Assembly: GCF_001637205.1 (NCBI RefSeq)
Contig: NZ_LVJH01000018.1
Coordinates: forward strand, 1 to 64,000
Source: Paenibacillus glacialis
Lineage (GTDB): Bacteria > Bacillota > Bacilli > Paenibacillales > Paenibacillaceae
Length of the DNA: 64,000 nucleotides
Reading direction: 5' to 3'
The notes under the pieces are model-generated. The model saw nothing but the letters and a program-made list of their open reading frames with translations, was not told the origin of the DNA and did not search any database. The position numbers were made by a program, and so were the translations under genes. Below, piece by piece: positions 28,900-38,629 of the stretch; position 1 is the first letter of the stretch, and each line of letters starts with the position of its first letter.

Positions 28900-29175
28900 C
28901 TATTTTACAGCTTCTTTAAGTTTGTTACCCGCTTTGAAAGCTGGAACTGTAGATTCAGGAATTTCGATCGTGTTTCCTGTTTGTGGATTGCGACCTGTAC
29001 GTCCTGCACGTTTGCGAGTTTCAAATGTTCCGAAACCGATTAATTGTACTTTATCTCCGCCTGCCAATGCATCCGTTACTTCGCCTAGAAAACCATTCAA
29101 TACGGATTCAACGTCTTTCTTAGTCAATCCACTTTTTTCAGAAATGTTGTTAATAAGGTCTGTCTTGTTCATCAT
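28900..29175 (-). CDS. hup: DNA-binding protein HU
   Basis: A nucleoid-associated, DNA-bending dimer. The 91-residue product begins with NKTDLINNISEKSGLTKKD and has the beta-arm signature GFGTFETRKRAGRTGRNPQT. The SD AGGAGG precedes the ATG. A promoter (TTGCAT-18-TATAGT) lies about 85-110 bp upstream. The presence of hup between mazG and rqcP differs from B. subtilis, where hbs lies elsewhere. Confidence 0.97.
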   Translation of the reverse strand: MMNKTDLINNISEKSGLTKKDVESVLNGFLGEVTDALAGGDKVQLIGFGTFETRKRAGRTGRNPQTGNTIEIPESTVPAFKAGNKLKEAVK

Positions 29176-29259
29176 TAGTTCCTCCTAATATATAAATAAG
29201 CTGTTATACCTGCGGTATGGGACTTCGGTTTTACAAAACCGTCATCACACCGGAATTGT

Positions 29260-29289
29260 ACTATATGGATATTCTTGATTTACATGCAA
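29260..29289 (-). promoter_or_regulatory. Possible hup promoter
   Basis: A -35 TTGCAT (29284-29289), an 18-nt spacer and a -10 TATAGT (29260-29265). A small CGGTTTT/AAAACCG palindrome (about 29226-29241) lies in the leader without a U-run. Confidence 0.5.
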
Positions 29290-29335
29290 AGTCCTGCTTT
29301 TCCGATGTAATTTTTAATTTATTGTTCGAATTTTG

Positions 29336-30835
29336 CTATTTCTTGACGATTTGTGTTTTGGCCAGAGTCCATATTTCTTCCATTTCTTCTAATGTACTAT
29401 CCGAAATAGATCGTCCCTGAGACCGTAAATACTCCTCAATAAAGTGAAACCGCGAAACGAATTTGTGATTCGTCTTCGATAGCGCTTCTTCAGGATCAGC
29501 ATGAATAAAGCGAGCTATGTTAGAGACAGCAAACAATAAATCACCGAGCTCTAACACTTGTTCCTCGTGACTCTGTTCTTGTTCAACAGCTTCACGCAAC
29601 TCAAGCAATTCTTCTTCTATCTTGGAAAATACGCCCTCAATATCATCCCAATCAAAACCCACTTTAGCAGCCTTTTTCTGCAACTTGTAGGCCTTCATCA
29701 GAGCTGGCAAATCGCGTGGAACACCATCTAATACAGATGTCTTCTCAGCGCTTAGCCCTTTAAGACGTTTCTCCTCCACCTTCATCTGATCCCAGTTTTG
29801 CAGAGCAGCCTCCGCATCCTTCGCAATGATGTCTCCAAATACATGAGGGTGACGGAAGATCAACTTGTCATTAAGGCCTTGAATGACGTCATACACGTTG
29901 AAGGAACCATTCTCCTCCTCCATTTGAGAGTGGAGCAGGATTTGTAGCATCAGATCCCCTAATTCCTCCTGCATATGCTCTGGGTCATCCTCATCGATGG
30001 TCTCTATCACTTCGTATGTCTCTTCAATGAGATTTTTACGTAACGAAGCATGAGTTTGTTCTCGATCCCAAGGACATCCATCCGGACTACGAAGGATACC
30101 GACAATTTCATGCAATCGTGCAAATGTCCGTTGCCGCAGATGATCTTCATCACTTCTAGGCACATACACTAAGGATAGATTGCCATATCCCTCTACACGA
30201 TCCAACTCATATAAAGGTACGCGTTGAATGCTTTCTTGTCCCTCTACCCCCAAAGCATGACCTACGATAACCGTATAATCATCTGGATAAAGTTCCATCA
30301 GACTTAACTTCACCTCTGAAGCGGTGTACACATCATAGACTTGTCCGATTAGAGTATGTAACTGCGGTTGTATTAGCGTACTATTCAGTCCCGCAGCATC
30401 CAATAGTTGAAAGCCTTCAATCGGATCAAAGCCAAGCCTTGTGAAGGCTTCATCTAGAAAACTCTCTCCGCCAAGCACATGTAATGTAATGCCTTCTTCT
30501 GGACAACGTTCTCGAAGTAACTGGACCGTTGACTCTGCTACCATAGGATGACCTGGTACAGCATATACAATCTCTGTGCCCACCTCACCAGAGCGAGCCT
30601 TATCCATTAATTGATTAGCAATCGTATTATATACCTCTGGAAAAGAACCATGCGTCTCATATATCGCATCAAATGACTCAATGGATAAGTTCCATTCATC
30701 AATCGCGGGCATGACCGGATGTTCTTTCGTTCTAACGTATATACTTGTAGCCTTTTGTAATGTCTTCACAATACCTACCGTGAGCTGGTCGGGATTTCCC
30801 GATCCAAGACCTACGACCGTTAATGTTGAGCTCAT
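29336..30835 (-). CDS. mazG: Bifunctional methylase-like/MazG nucleotide pyrophosphohydrolase
   Basis: A 499-residue fusion (YabN type). The N-terminal tetrapyrrole-methylase-like domain (about 1-220; TVVGLGSGNPDQLTVG, YAVPGHPMVAES) precedes tandem MazG domains. The first MazG core has the metal-binding NLIEETYEVIETIDEDDP and EELGDLMLQ. MazG removes abnormal NTPs; the role of the methylase-like domain is not known. It is separated from the flippase gene by 82 bp. Confidence 0.94.
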   Translation of the reverse strand: MSSTLTVVGLGSGNPDQLTVGIVKTLQKATSIYVRTKEHPVMPAIDEWNLSIESFDAIYETHGSFPEVYNTIANQLMDKARSGEVGTEIVYAVPGHPMVAESTVQLLRERCPEEGITLHVLGGESFLDEAFTRLGFDPIEGFQLLDAAGLNSTLIQPQLHTLIGQVYDVYTASEVKLSLMELYPDDYTVIVGHALGVEGQESIQRVPLYELDRVEGYGNLSLVYVPRSDEDHLRQRTFARLHEIVGILRSPDGCPWDREQTHASLRKNLIEETYEVIETIDEDDPEHMQEELGDLMLQILLHSQMEEENGSFNVYDVIQGLNDKLIFRHPHVFGDIIAKDAEAALQNWDQMKVEEKRLKGLSAEKTSVLDGVPRDLPALMKAYKLQKKAAKVGFDWDDIEGVFSKIEEELLELREAVEQEQSHEEQVLELGDLLFAVSNIARFIHADPEEALSKTNHKFVSRFHFIEEYLRSQGRSISDSTLEEMEEIWTLAKTQIVKK

Positions 30836-30917
30836 ACGCCTACCTCCACTCTTTATTCGCCATCATGACGAAGGGATATGATACCCACACCATATGGACT
30901 ATTGTAGCTTACAATGC

Positions 30918-32621
30918 CTACCGTAGCACGCGTAGCTTTTGGAGTAACTTCGCAAGTCCACTTCCAACCTTAGGTAACATCCGAAGCTCCTCCTCACGGA
31001 TCAGCTTCGTCAGCGCCACTAGGATGACAAACGCGATAGCCCCTGCGGTTACGCCGCAAAGGCTCTCTACTACAGCAACCATCCGCCCTGCGCGCATCCC
31101 GAGCGCAGAGAGCACAGCCGCAGCCGCCCACTGGGCGCCGGCTGCGGCACTAGCCAGGCCGGCGAGAATGAGCGCCGGCTTAGCTAGAAGGGCACCGGCG
31201 CGAAGGCGCAGGCCGGTGCTGCGGACGAGCAGCGCTACATTCAGCGCTGCCGCCAACAATTGCGCGGCCACGAAAGCGATGGCCGCGCCAGTGATACCAA
31301 ACTTGGGCACCAGCCATAAGTTGAGCAGCGTCTTCGCTAAAGCGCCGACGAGCAAGTTCACAGCCGGTGCCTTCACGATGCCAATGCCTTGCAGTAGCGC
31401 GGCTGAAATCAAGCCGATCGAGCTGAACGCAGCCGTAAAGGCAATCCAGCGGATCGTATCTGTGCCTGTAGCATCCTGATACAACATCACATTGATCGGT
31501 TCAGCCAAGACACATAAGCCTATAGATGCCGCAAGGCCCATCAACCAAAACCAGCGAAGTGATAAGCGACATTGATTCTGTATCAATAAATTATCTCGCT
31601 TAAATCTTGCCTCAGCTAACGCCGGAATGAACAACACAGATAACGATGTCGCCAACATCGTTATAAGTTGGACGAGTGGCATGCCGCGGTTATATATCCC
31701 GAACTGGATCATCGCTCCCGAATCCCCAATTCCACCTACCTTGAGTAACCTAGGAACCGTAAAGGTGTCGACCAAATTCATTAATGGAAGAGCCAATGAA
31801 GCAAGACAAATAGGAATAGCATACACCACTATTTTTCTTAGAAGCATCCAAGAACTCTCCTGCGAAACGCAGACGCCCACTCTGTCGATTGTAGCTATTG
31901 CCTCTGATGCTGTAGCTATCTCACATCTTGTGGACGCATCTTTTAATCCCACTTCCCTATTTACGTTTGTGCGATACCTACGCCAATATAACAGCATCAC
32001 TAGTAATCCGGCAGCACCGCCGGCAGCAGAACCAAAGAGCGCACCAGCAGCAATATCCTCTGGTCCGGCCTGTCTTGAGGTTAAATAGAGCAGAAGCAAA
32101 ATCATCACGGTTACGCGAACACTCTGCTCTACAATCTGTGAGACAGCCGTAGGAACCATATTCTGATGTCCTTGAAAGAATCCCCGTAGCAAAGACATCA
32201 CTGGTATAAACAAAAATGCGATCGAGACATAGCGGATGGCTGAGACCACATGGTCATTGTCAATCCAGCTTGCGATCAGAGGTGCACCTACATAGGTACA
32301 AAGACCAAGCACGATACCCAATAATCCGATAAACAAAGAGGATATCCGTAATATCCGTCTATTCTCTTTGTCGTTACCTGCAGCGCCGTTCTCTGCTACA
32401 AACTTAGAGATGGCAATAGGAAAACCTGCTATAGCTAGCGTAATTACCAGTAAGTAGAATGGATAAACGGTATTATAAATGCCAAACACGATATCCCCGC
32501 CCATATTTTGCAGAGGGATCTTCTGCAATGTGCCAATAAGCTTCGAAAGGACGGTGGCTAGGGTTAATATAAATGCCCCATGTAGCATTTTTGAAGCTAC
32601 GCTCACGTTATCTACCTTCAT
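30918..32621 (-). CDS. yabM: SpoVB/MurJ-like polysaccharide flippase (YabM type)
   Basis: An MOP-superfamily transporter with 12-14 membrane segments over 567 residues, probably exporting a lipid-linked cell-wall or spore-cortex precursor. The N terminus GAFILTLATVLSKLIGTLQK and VAENGAAGNDKENRR are typical. A hydrophilic segment at about 215-250 is unusually long. The last third (DNA about 30960-31480) is much richer in G+C and alanine codons than the rest, which suggests a recombinant segment. The SD is weak (TAGGGA). SpoVB itself is usually elsewhere, so the substrate remains open. Confidence 0.85.
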   Translation of the reverse strand: MKVDNVSVASKMLHGAFILTLATVLSKLIGTLQKIPLQNMGGDIVFGIYNTVYPFYLLVITLAIAGFPIAISKFVAENGAAGNDKENRRILRISSLFIGLLGIVLGLCTYVGAPLIASWIDNDHVVSAIRYVSIAFLFIPVMSLLRGFFQGHQNMVPTAVSQIVEQSVRVTVMILLLLYLTSRQAGPEDIAAGALFGSAAGGAAGLLVMLLYWRRYRTNVNREVGLKDASTRCEIATASEAIATIDRVGVCVSQESSWMLLRKIVVYAIPICLASLALPLMNLVDTFTVPRLLKVGGIGDSGAMIQFGIYNRGMPLVQLITMLATSLSVLFIPALAEARFKRDNLLIQNQCRLSLRWFWLMGLAASIGLCVLAEPINVMLYQDATGTDTIRWIAFTAAFSSIGLISAALLQGIGIVKAPAVNLLVGALAKTLLNLWLVPKFGITGAAIAFVAAQLLAAALNVALLVRSTGLRLRAGALLAKPALILAGLASAAAGAQWAAAAVLSALGMRAGRMVAVVESLCGVTAGAIAFVILVALTKLIREEELRMLPKVGSGLAKLLQKLRVLR

Positions 32622-32670
32622 GATTTACGTCCCTACTTTTCGCGGATATTAAAATTGAGATGAATTACTC

Positions 32671-32759
32671 TATAGATTGAACTAAAGACGAAATCACATA
32701 TTCATGATCTTCTTTAGAAAAGATTGAACTGGTGAGCGCAAACTTTAGTACAATCTATA
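32671..32759 (+). repeat. Solitary inner palindromic repeat upstream of yabM
   Basis: Symmetric ends TATAGATTGAACTAAAG and CTTTAGTACAATCTATA flank a diverged TTCTTTAGAAAAG core over 89 bp. No outer repeat surrounds it, which shows that the inner unit exists independently. Confidence 0.85.
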
Positions 32760-32792
32760 TCTATTATAACCGCGATCAGTGTCACAAAAAAA

Positions 32793-32839
32793 CTCCCGCT
32801 TCTTTTGTTCCGAGTAAAGGAACGAAAGAATAACGGGAA
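32793..32839 (-). terminator. spoVT terminator
   Basis: A long imperfect stem (CTCCCGCTTCTTTTGTTCC with GGAACGAAAGAATAACGGGA) is followed on the minus strand by TTTTTTTG. Confidence 0.85.
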
Positions 32840-32855
32840 TGTTGTCTTGAATTTC

Positions 32856-33398
32856 TTATTGTTCCATTTGTTTGCCTAGGAATGAAGCTGCTGTCTCAGC
32901 CATCTTCATTTCCATCTGGCCCATTTTCACTGACTCATCTTTATTCATAAGGATGACGGACCCAATAGGATCTCCACCCGAAATAATCGGTGCTATGACA
33001 TAAGATGAAAGTGTCTCCTGGTGGTCTTTACTGAGTTCATAACTTCCACTGTTTGTTTCCAGCAACGATTTACGACTATCCATACAATTCTCAACAAGGA
33101 TCCCTACTTGTTTATCTAGATACTCCTTTTTGGAGCCTCCAGCTACAGTGATGAAGGTATCTCTATCCGAGATTATTGTGATATGTCCTGTTCCTTCAAA
33201 TAATGATTCAGCATATTCTTTCGCGAAATCACCAAGCTCTCCGATTGGCGAGTATTTCTTCAATATCACTTCACCATCACGGTCTACAAAGATTTCAAGC
33301 GGATCTCCTTCGCGGATTCGCAATGTTCGTCTAATTTCTTTCGGGATAACAACTCTGCCTAAGTCATCAATACGGCGTACAATTCCAGTAGCTTTCAT
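32856..33398 (-). CDS. spoVT: Stage V sporulation protein T
   Basis: A forespore transcription factor that tunes sigma-G genes. The 180-residue product has an N-terminal swapped-hairpin AbrB domain (MKATGIVRRIDDLGRVVIPK) and a C-terminal GAF-like domain (about 55-178; VAPIISGGDPIGSVILMN as YVIAPIISGGDPIGSVIL). It is a paralogue of abrB in this window. A sigma-G-type promoter lies about 100 bp upstream. Confidence 0.97.
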   Translation of the reverse strand: MKATGIVRRIDDLGRVVIPKEIRRTLRIREGDPLEIFVDRDGEVILKKYSPIGELGDFAKEYAESLFEGTGHITIISDRDTFITVAGGSKKEYLDKQVGILVENCMDSRKSLLETNSGSYELSKDHQETLSSYVIAPIISGGDPIGSVILMNKDESVKMGQMEMKMAETAASFLGKQMEQ

Positions 33399-33497
33399 TT
33401 CACATGTTGCCCCACTTTCTAAAGAAGATTTTTCAACTACTGTTTCAAAAGGGAAATGGAGAGCCCCCAGATCAGTTATAAGTGTGATATCTGACCA

Positions 33498-33527
33498 TAG
33501 TATTTAACTCTATCCACTTCCTTATAC
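33498..33527 (-). promoter_or_regulatory. Sigma-G-type promoter of spoVT
   Basis: A -35 GTATA (33523-33527), an 18-nt spacer and a -10 AATACTA (33498-33504). It departs from the sigma-G -10 consensus CATWMTA at one base. B. subtilis spoVT is a sigma-G gene. Confidence 0.6.
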
Positions 33528-33644
33528 ATACAATACACATAATAGTTATACCGATTGATTATAACCAGTTACCGTTTTTTGTTCTAAATCGCAATTTCAC
33601 TTACCCCGTACCATGCTTGTCCAAATCACAGTTGGGTCATTGCA

Positions 33645-34703
33645 TTAAGGCGTTGTAGCTTCTGTCTTTGTTTCATCTGTCTTAGCATCTGTTTTTGTAT
33701 CTGTTTTTGTATCTGTTCCTGTTTCAGGAGTCGGAGTTTTTTCGTCTGTCTTAGCCTCTGGAGATTTCGGCAAGTTCACCTTTTTAATGATATCCTTCAA
33801 GTCCTTACTCATAAAGTCGTCGATTTTTTTCGAACCCACTGTGTTCTTAATCGCATCCTTTTGTACTTGTGTTAATTTATCAAAAGGTGTCTCTGTGCGT
33901 GACTCCACCTTCAAAATATGATATCCATAATCGGTTTCAACAGGATCACTGATGGTATTCAGTGGAAGTGTCACTGCGCTTTGCTTGAAAGCTTCTACCC
34001 ATGTACCTGCAGGTGTATTCTCATACAAACCGCCGTTCTCCGCAGAACCTTTATCGTCGGAATACTTCTTCGCTATAGTCGCGAAATCTTCGCCCTTATC
34101 CAACTTAGATTTTACGTCTTTAGCAAGTTTCAGAGCCTCTTCCTTGGTACGTGCCTTCTGATTAGCATCCGTTAATGAGATCAGAACATGTCTAACTGAC
34201 GCGATCGTGAAATCCTGTTTCGTAGCTTCATATTGTTTCTTCACTTCTTCATCTGTTACCTTATCAGTCATATCCTGCATCGAGATCATGACTTGCTCCA
34301 AGTAACCTTTCAAATCGGTTTCCTTCAGTTCTTGTTCATCCAACATCTTTTTAAACGCATCCTCGCCAACCTGCTCCTTCATTTGATCTAATTGATCAAC
34401 AGCTAATTTCTTGCCTGCTTCCTTAGCTTCCTTGGTTGCTTTATCGCTCAAATACTCAAAAGCTACTTGTTGGTTTACAAGATATGTTTTGAAATCTTCC
34501 ATTTCTGCTAGTTGCGCATACTGTGGTGATAAAAAGATAAGCACTTTTTTCTCAATATTGTATTCATCGAGTGTAAGTTCTCCACCCTTATAGGTTGCAA
34601 CAACATTTTCACTGCTCTTACCACATGCAGATAACAACGATAGCGCTAATACCGCCACTAGCGTAATAGATACTAATTTCCATGATTTCTTATTTGACAA
34701 CAT
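33645..34703 (-). CDS. prsA: PrsA-type foldase lipoprotein
   Basis: An extracytoplasmic peptidyl-prolyl isomerase anchored by lipid at the outer face of the membrane. The 352-residue precursor has a signal peptide with lipobox LLSAC near residue 25. A helical N-terminal part is followed by a parvulin domain (about 160-255; VRHVLISLTDANQKA, TPAGTWVEAFKQ). The Lys/Thr/Asp-repeat tail (about 310-352) looks disordered. The ATG at 34703 has AAAGGGG upstream and overlaps the mfd stop by 14 bp, so it may be coupled to mfd. B. subtilis lacks a prsA gene here. Confidence 0.93.
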   Translation of the reverse strand: MLSNKKSWKLVSITLVAVLALSLLSACGKSSENVVATYKGGELTLDEYNIEKKVLIFLSPQYAQLAEMEDFKTYLVNQQVAFEYLSDKATKEAKEAGKKLAVDQLDQMKEQVGEDAFKKMLDEQELKETDLKGYLEQVMISMQDMTDKVTDEEVKKQYEATKQDFTIASVRHVLISLTDANQKARTKEEALKLAKDVKSKLDKGEDFATIAKKYSDDKGSAENGGLYENTPAGTWVEAFKQSAVTLPLNTISDPVETDYGYHILKVESRTETPFDKLTQVQKDAIKNTVGSKKIDDFMSKDLKDIIKKVNLPKSPEAKTDEKTPTPETGTDTKTDTKTDAKTDETKTEATTP

Positions 34704-37700
34704 CCTGAAGTTCCCCTTTCGATTTGAACGGCTCTCGGATGGCTTCAAGAAATTGTTCCAGAAGATCCAACAGCTGCTTTTCCTCAAGTCCCTTGCCCTT
34801 CACGCGTATGGTCATGACAAGCTCTTGTTCAAATTGTACACGTCTTTGAAACGAATTTCCAATGGAGGCCAACTTGGCAGGGTCAACTGCCTTTTCTTGA
34901 CCCGCATAAAATTTAAGTGTGACGTCATCTCCACGCTTCACAATCGACTCAATTCCGTACATTTTACCGTATACTTTCATTCTTGCTACGGCAAGCAGAT
35001 TCACTACGGCCTCAGGTAATTCCCCGAAGCGATCCATTAGCTCATCTTCGATCTCGGCTACCTCTTCAAACGAAGTAGTCGCGGCTACTTTTTTGTAAAT
35101 TTCAATCTTTTGAATACTATCGTAAATATAATCAGATGGCAAATATGCATCTATAGAGATATCGATGAGTGTATTCCACACCTTCTGCGGTGGAAGCTCT
35201 TCGCCCAATACCGTGACCTTACGTTTCTGAATTTCTTCAGCAAGCATTTGCGAATACAGATCGAACCCAACGGATGCAATAAATCCATGTTGCTCCGCTC
35301 CAAGCAGGTTCCCTGCACCACGAATAGAAAGATCTCGCATTGCGATTTTGAACCCAGATCCAAGTTCTGTGAATTCTTTGATCGACTGAAGACGTTTCTC
35401 TGCAACTTCTGTTAACACCTTGTCTTTCTGGTAGGTGAAATAGGCATAGGCAATCCGATTGGATCGACCTACACGACCTCGTAGCTGATAAAGCTGGGAC
35501 AACCCCATTTTATCGGCGTCATGTACAATTAACGTATTCACATTAGGGATATCTACACCCGTCTCAATAATGCTAGTGCTCACTAACACGTCATACTCAC
35601 CATCTAAGAAATCAAGAATAGTCTTCTCTAGTTCTGACTCATTCATTTGTCCATGCCCTATACCCACTCTAGCGTCGGGTACAAGTGCAGTAATCTGACT
35701 CGCAATCTCTTCAATCCCTTGCACGCGATTGTATAAGTAATACACTTGCCCACCGCGAGCAAGTTCCCGTTCCACAGCTTCTCTTACAAGCGTATGGCTG
35801 TGTTCCACAACATAAGTCTGTACGGGGAATCGATTCTCCGGAGGCGTCTCAATAACCGACAAATCCCGAACACCTAACATAGACATGTGGAGTGTGCGTG
35901 GAATTGGCGTCGCTGTCAACGTAAGTACATCTACATTCGTCTTCAATTTCTTCAGCTTCTCTTTGTGAGTCACACCAAATCGTTGTTCCTCATCCACAAT
36001 CAGAAGACCCAAATCTTTGAATACGAGATCCTGTGATAATAGTCGATGCGTACCAATAATAATATCTACTGTTCCAGCTCGAATCCCTTTAATGGATTCA
36101 TTCTGTTCTTTACGGGAACGGAAACGACTTAGTACCTTGATGTTAATTGGATATCCTGAGAATCGCTCTCTAAACGTCTCAAAGTGCTGTTGAGCTAATA
36201 TTGTTGTTGGAACCAATACCGCTACCTGCTTACCCTCTATAGCAGACTTGAAGGCAGCACGAATAGCCACTTCTGTCTTGCCATAACCAACATCTCCGCA
36301 GAGTAGGCGATCCATCGGACGACCCTGCTCCATATCCTTCTTGATCTCTTCGATCGCTCTGATCTGATCCCGAGTCTCATCGTATGGGAACATCTCTTCA
36401 AATTCTTGCTGCTCAGCAGAATCCTTCTCAAATCCATAACCTGTTGTCAATTGACGTTCGGCATACAGTTTGATTAGATCATCCGCGATATCCTGTACCG
36501 TAGAACGAACTTTGTTCTTAACACGTACCCAATCGTTACCACCAAGCTTATAAATCTTCGGCTCTTTATCCTCAGAACCTACATATTTCTGAATAAGGTC
36601 AATTTGCTCAATAGGGACGGATAATTTGTCTCCACCGGCATAAAGAATATGTAAATAATCCTTATGGATACCATTTATATCTAACGTACCGATTCCCACA
36701 TATTTACCTATTCCGTGGTTTGCATGTACGACATAATCGCCGACTTTAAGTTCGGTATAACTTTTGATGCGTTCTGCGTTATCGATGTTCTTAGTAAGCT
36801 TACGAACCTTACGCTGCTTCTGCGAGAACATTTCGCCCTCTGTAATGACAGCCAAATGAATCGAAGGTAACTCGAATCCAGTCTGCAAGTTCCCCTGAAG
36901 CATGATCGGCTCATCAATACCATAATCCAACAACACACGTCTCATGCGCTCCATACGTTCTTCATTGCTGGCTAACATCATGACGCGAACACCGGATTTG
37001 TGCCAACGTTCCATTTCAGATTTAAGAACATTCATCTGACCATGGAAATCCTGCATGCTCCGGCTAGTAATATTTAGTATGTTTTGAGGCTGGGTATGAG
37101 GGACTTGACGCAAAAAGATAGAGAGAAATAACGTCTGGAATCGACGCTCATATAAGACTTCATCATTATCAATTGACAAAGGCATTTGTGGCAGTGTTTT
37201 GCCATTCTGTAATAGATGTAGATTCCACTCAGACTCATCACGTTCAAGCTGTTTTGCTGTTTCAACTAATCTTGTTGGTTCATCAAGAATCAGAATCGTA
37301 TCTTCCGGAAGATAATCATACAAGTGACACTTTTCTGGATATAGTAAAGAAATGTATTTATAAATTTCAGGGAAATACACGTGTTCTTGCAGCATTTCCA
37401 TTTCTTTCTGCATTTCCTCTTGAAGTCGAAGTTTAGCTTGGCGATCTGTCATTTTATCAAGCTGAGCTCGCAATAGAACCCCTACTCCATCTGCTGCTCT
37501 CTCTAGCCTTGTATGATCAGCAATGATTTCCTTACATGGGGTAATCACGACTTTGTTGACCTTATCAATAGACCGCTGATCCGCTGGATCAAACGTACGG
37601 ATGGAATCCACTTCATCATCAAACAATTCAACACGATAGGCGAGTAAGGACGTCATTGGATAAAAGTCAATAATCCCACCACGTATACTCATCTCGCCTT

Positions 37701-38214
37701 TACCTTCTACCCGTTCAACGCGTTCGTATCCCATTTCAATCATGCGCATGAGAAAAGAATCCAGTTGTATTGTGCCTCCATACTGGATTGATATCTGTGC
37801 ATTAGCCATAACTTCTGGAGCAGGAAGAAGTCTCCGAACTCCGGCAACAGGGGCTACAACTATCCCCCTAAATCCTTGAGCGCATTTCATTAATACATCA
37901 ATACGTTGTGCGAGCGTTTCGGGACTAGAAACAGCTGATTCAGCAGCCACTAACTCATTAGCGGAATAGAGCAATACTTGGTCTGGAGAAAGCGCTTCCT
38001 GCAAATCTTCTGCCATTTTCTGAGCAGAGAACATATTATGGGTCACAATTAGCAACGGGCGCTTGACTTCTTCGTGCAGTGAAGCCATCATGATCTGCCT
38101 TGCCGATCCAGATAATCCCGAAATGAGCTGTTCCTTCATACCAACAGATATTCCAGATGCAATCGATTTTAAATCAGGGTCCTTAGAAAAAGCTTCTATA
38201 AGTGCTTGTAGCAA
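34690..38214 (-). CDS. mfd: Transcription-repair coupling factor Mfd
   Basis: A DNA translocase that removes stalled RNA polymerase and recruits UvrA. Domain order is a UvrB-like N-terminal module (1-330), a linker, the polymerase-interacting domain (about 495-570; GDYVVHANHGIGKYVGI), and an SF2 motor with LLCGDVGYGKTEVA, DEEQRFGVTHKEK and TLTATPIPRTLHM. The RecG-like and C-terminal regulatory domains follow. A TTG at 38214 is preferred because GAGAGGTG sits 7 nt upstream; a GTG at 38223 lacks an SD. The 180-bp leader after fin is structured. Confidence 0.96.
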   Translation of the reverse strand: MLQALIEAFSKDPDLKSIASGISVGMKEQLISGLSGSARQIMMASLHEEVKRPLLIVTHNMFSAQKMAEDLQEALSPDQVLLYSANELVAAESAVSSPETLAQRIDVLMKCAQGFRGIVVAPVAGVRRLLPAPEVMANAQISIQYGGTIQLDSFLMRMIEMGYERVERVEGKGEMSIRGGIIDFYPMTSLLAYRVELFDDEVDSIRTFDPADQRSIDKVNKVVITPCKEIIADHTRLERAADGVGVLLRAQLDKMTDRQAKLRLQEEMQKEMEMLQEHVYFPEIYKYISLLYPEKCHLYDYLPEDTILILDEPTRLVETAKQLERDESEWNLHLLQNGKTLPQMPLSIDNDEVLYERRFQTLFLSIFLRQVPHTQPQNILNITSRSMQDFHGQMNVLKSEMERWHKSGVRVMMLASNEERMERMRRVLLDYGIDEPIMLQGNLQTGFELPSIHLAVITEGEMFSQKQRKVRKLTKNIDNAERIKSYTELKVGDYVVHANHGIGKYVGIGTLDINGIHKDYLHILYAGGDKLSVPIEQIDLIQKYVGSEDKEPKIYKLGGNDWVRVKNKVRSTVQDIADDLIKLYAERQLTTGYGFEKDSAEQQEFEEMFPYDETRDQIRAIEEIKKDMEQGRPMDRLLCGDVGYGKTEVAIRAAFKSAIEGKQVAVLVPTTILAQQHFETFRERFSGYPINIKVLSRFRSRKEQNESIKGIRAGTVDIIIGTHRLLSQDLVFKDLGLLIVDEEQRFGVTHKEKLKKLKTNVDVLTLTATPIPRTLHMSMLGVRDLSVIETPPENRFPVQTYVVEHSHTLVREAVERELARGGQVYYLYNRVQGIEEIASQITALVPDARVGIGHGQMNESELEKTILDFLDGEYDVLVSTSIIETGVDIPNVNTLIVHDADKMGLSQLYQLRGRVGRSNRIAYAYFTYQKDKVLTEVAEKRLQSIKEFTELGSGFKIAMRDLSIRGAGNLLGAEQHGFIASVGFDLYSQMLAEEIQKRKVTVLGEELPPQKVWNTLIDISIDAYLPSDYIYDSIQKIEIYKKVAATTSFEEVAEIEDELMDRFGELPEAVVNLLAVARMKVYGKMYGIESIVKRGDDVTLKFYAGQEKAVDPAKLASIGNSFQRRVQFEQELVMTIRVKGKGLEEKQLLDLLEQFLEAIREPFKSKGELQDVVK

Positions 38215-38308
38215 AAGTGGCACCTCTCTTATACTTACTAGTAAATGATAGATTTGACTTCATTTCTTTAACCATGCCTCACGTATACAACATATATTAT
38301 CTATCGTC

Positions 38309-38395
38309 AAAAGAAGCCTCAGCAAACTGCCAAGGCCATGTAACGACGGTGAACCCATCGTAAAGACGAACAAAGATTAGTCTTAGGCTTCACTT
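38309..38395 (-). ncRNA. Structured fin-mfd intercistronic RNA with terminator
   Basis: The minus-strand RNA can close GAAGCCT with AGGCTTC around three hairpins: AAGAC/GTCTT, ACGATGG/CCGTCGT and CUUGGCA/UGCUGAG. The same 3' arm can instead form a terminator, GCCTTGGCA/TGCTGAGGC, followed by TTCTTTT. It may be only the fin terminator or a terminator/antiterminator controlling mfd. Confidence 0.5.
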
Positions 38396-38398
38396 TTA

Positions 38399-38629
38399 TT
38401 ACTGAAGTGGATTAGATATCAAGCTCAATTCGGGATGATATGCTAACGCTTCATTACAATATTCACAAGTGACTCTAACCGTCACTTCCCCGCTCAAATC
38501 ATACGCTATTATATCTCGACGTTCTGCAGGGGTCAAGGAATGAAAGCCTAGTTGTGCCTCGGTTATCACGCTCGAATCAATCGTTCCTAGTACCGTGCTA
38601 CAGTGTCGGCAGATGTATTTTATAGCCAT
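38399..38629 (-). CDS. fin: Anti-sigma factor Fin (YabK)
   Basis: A small zinc-binding protein that binds sigma-F and helps the forespore switch to sigma-G. The 76-residue product has CRHC near residue 7 and CEYC near residue 55, the two metal-ligand pairs. The ATG at 38629 has AGGAGG 7 nt upstream; an upstream extension of 7 codons covers the SD and is not used. The place between pth and mfd is the same as in B. subtilis. Confidence 0.93.
   Translation of the reverse strand: MAIKYICRHCSTVLGTIDSSVITEAQLGFHSLTPAERRDIIAYDLSGEVTVRVTCEYCNEALAYHPELSLISNPLQ

Noticed and set aside
30823..31479. 218-codon plus-strand frame opposite the flippase gene
   Set aside because: It is the antisense of the GC-rich part of a conserved membrane protein, has no SD and has a biased Ala/Pro/Ser composition.
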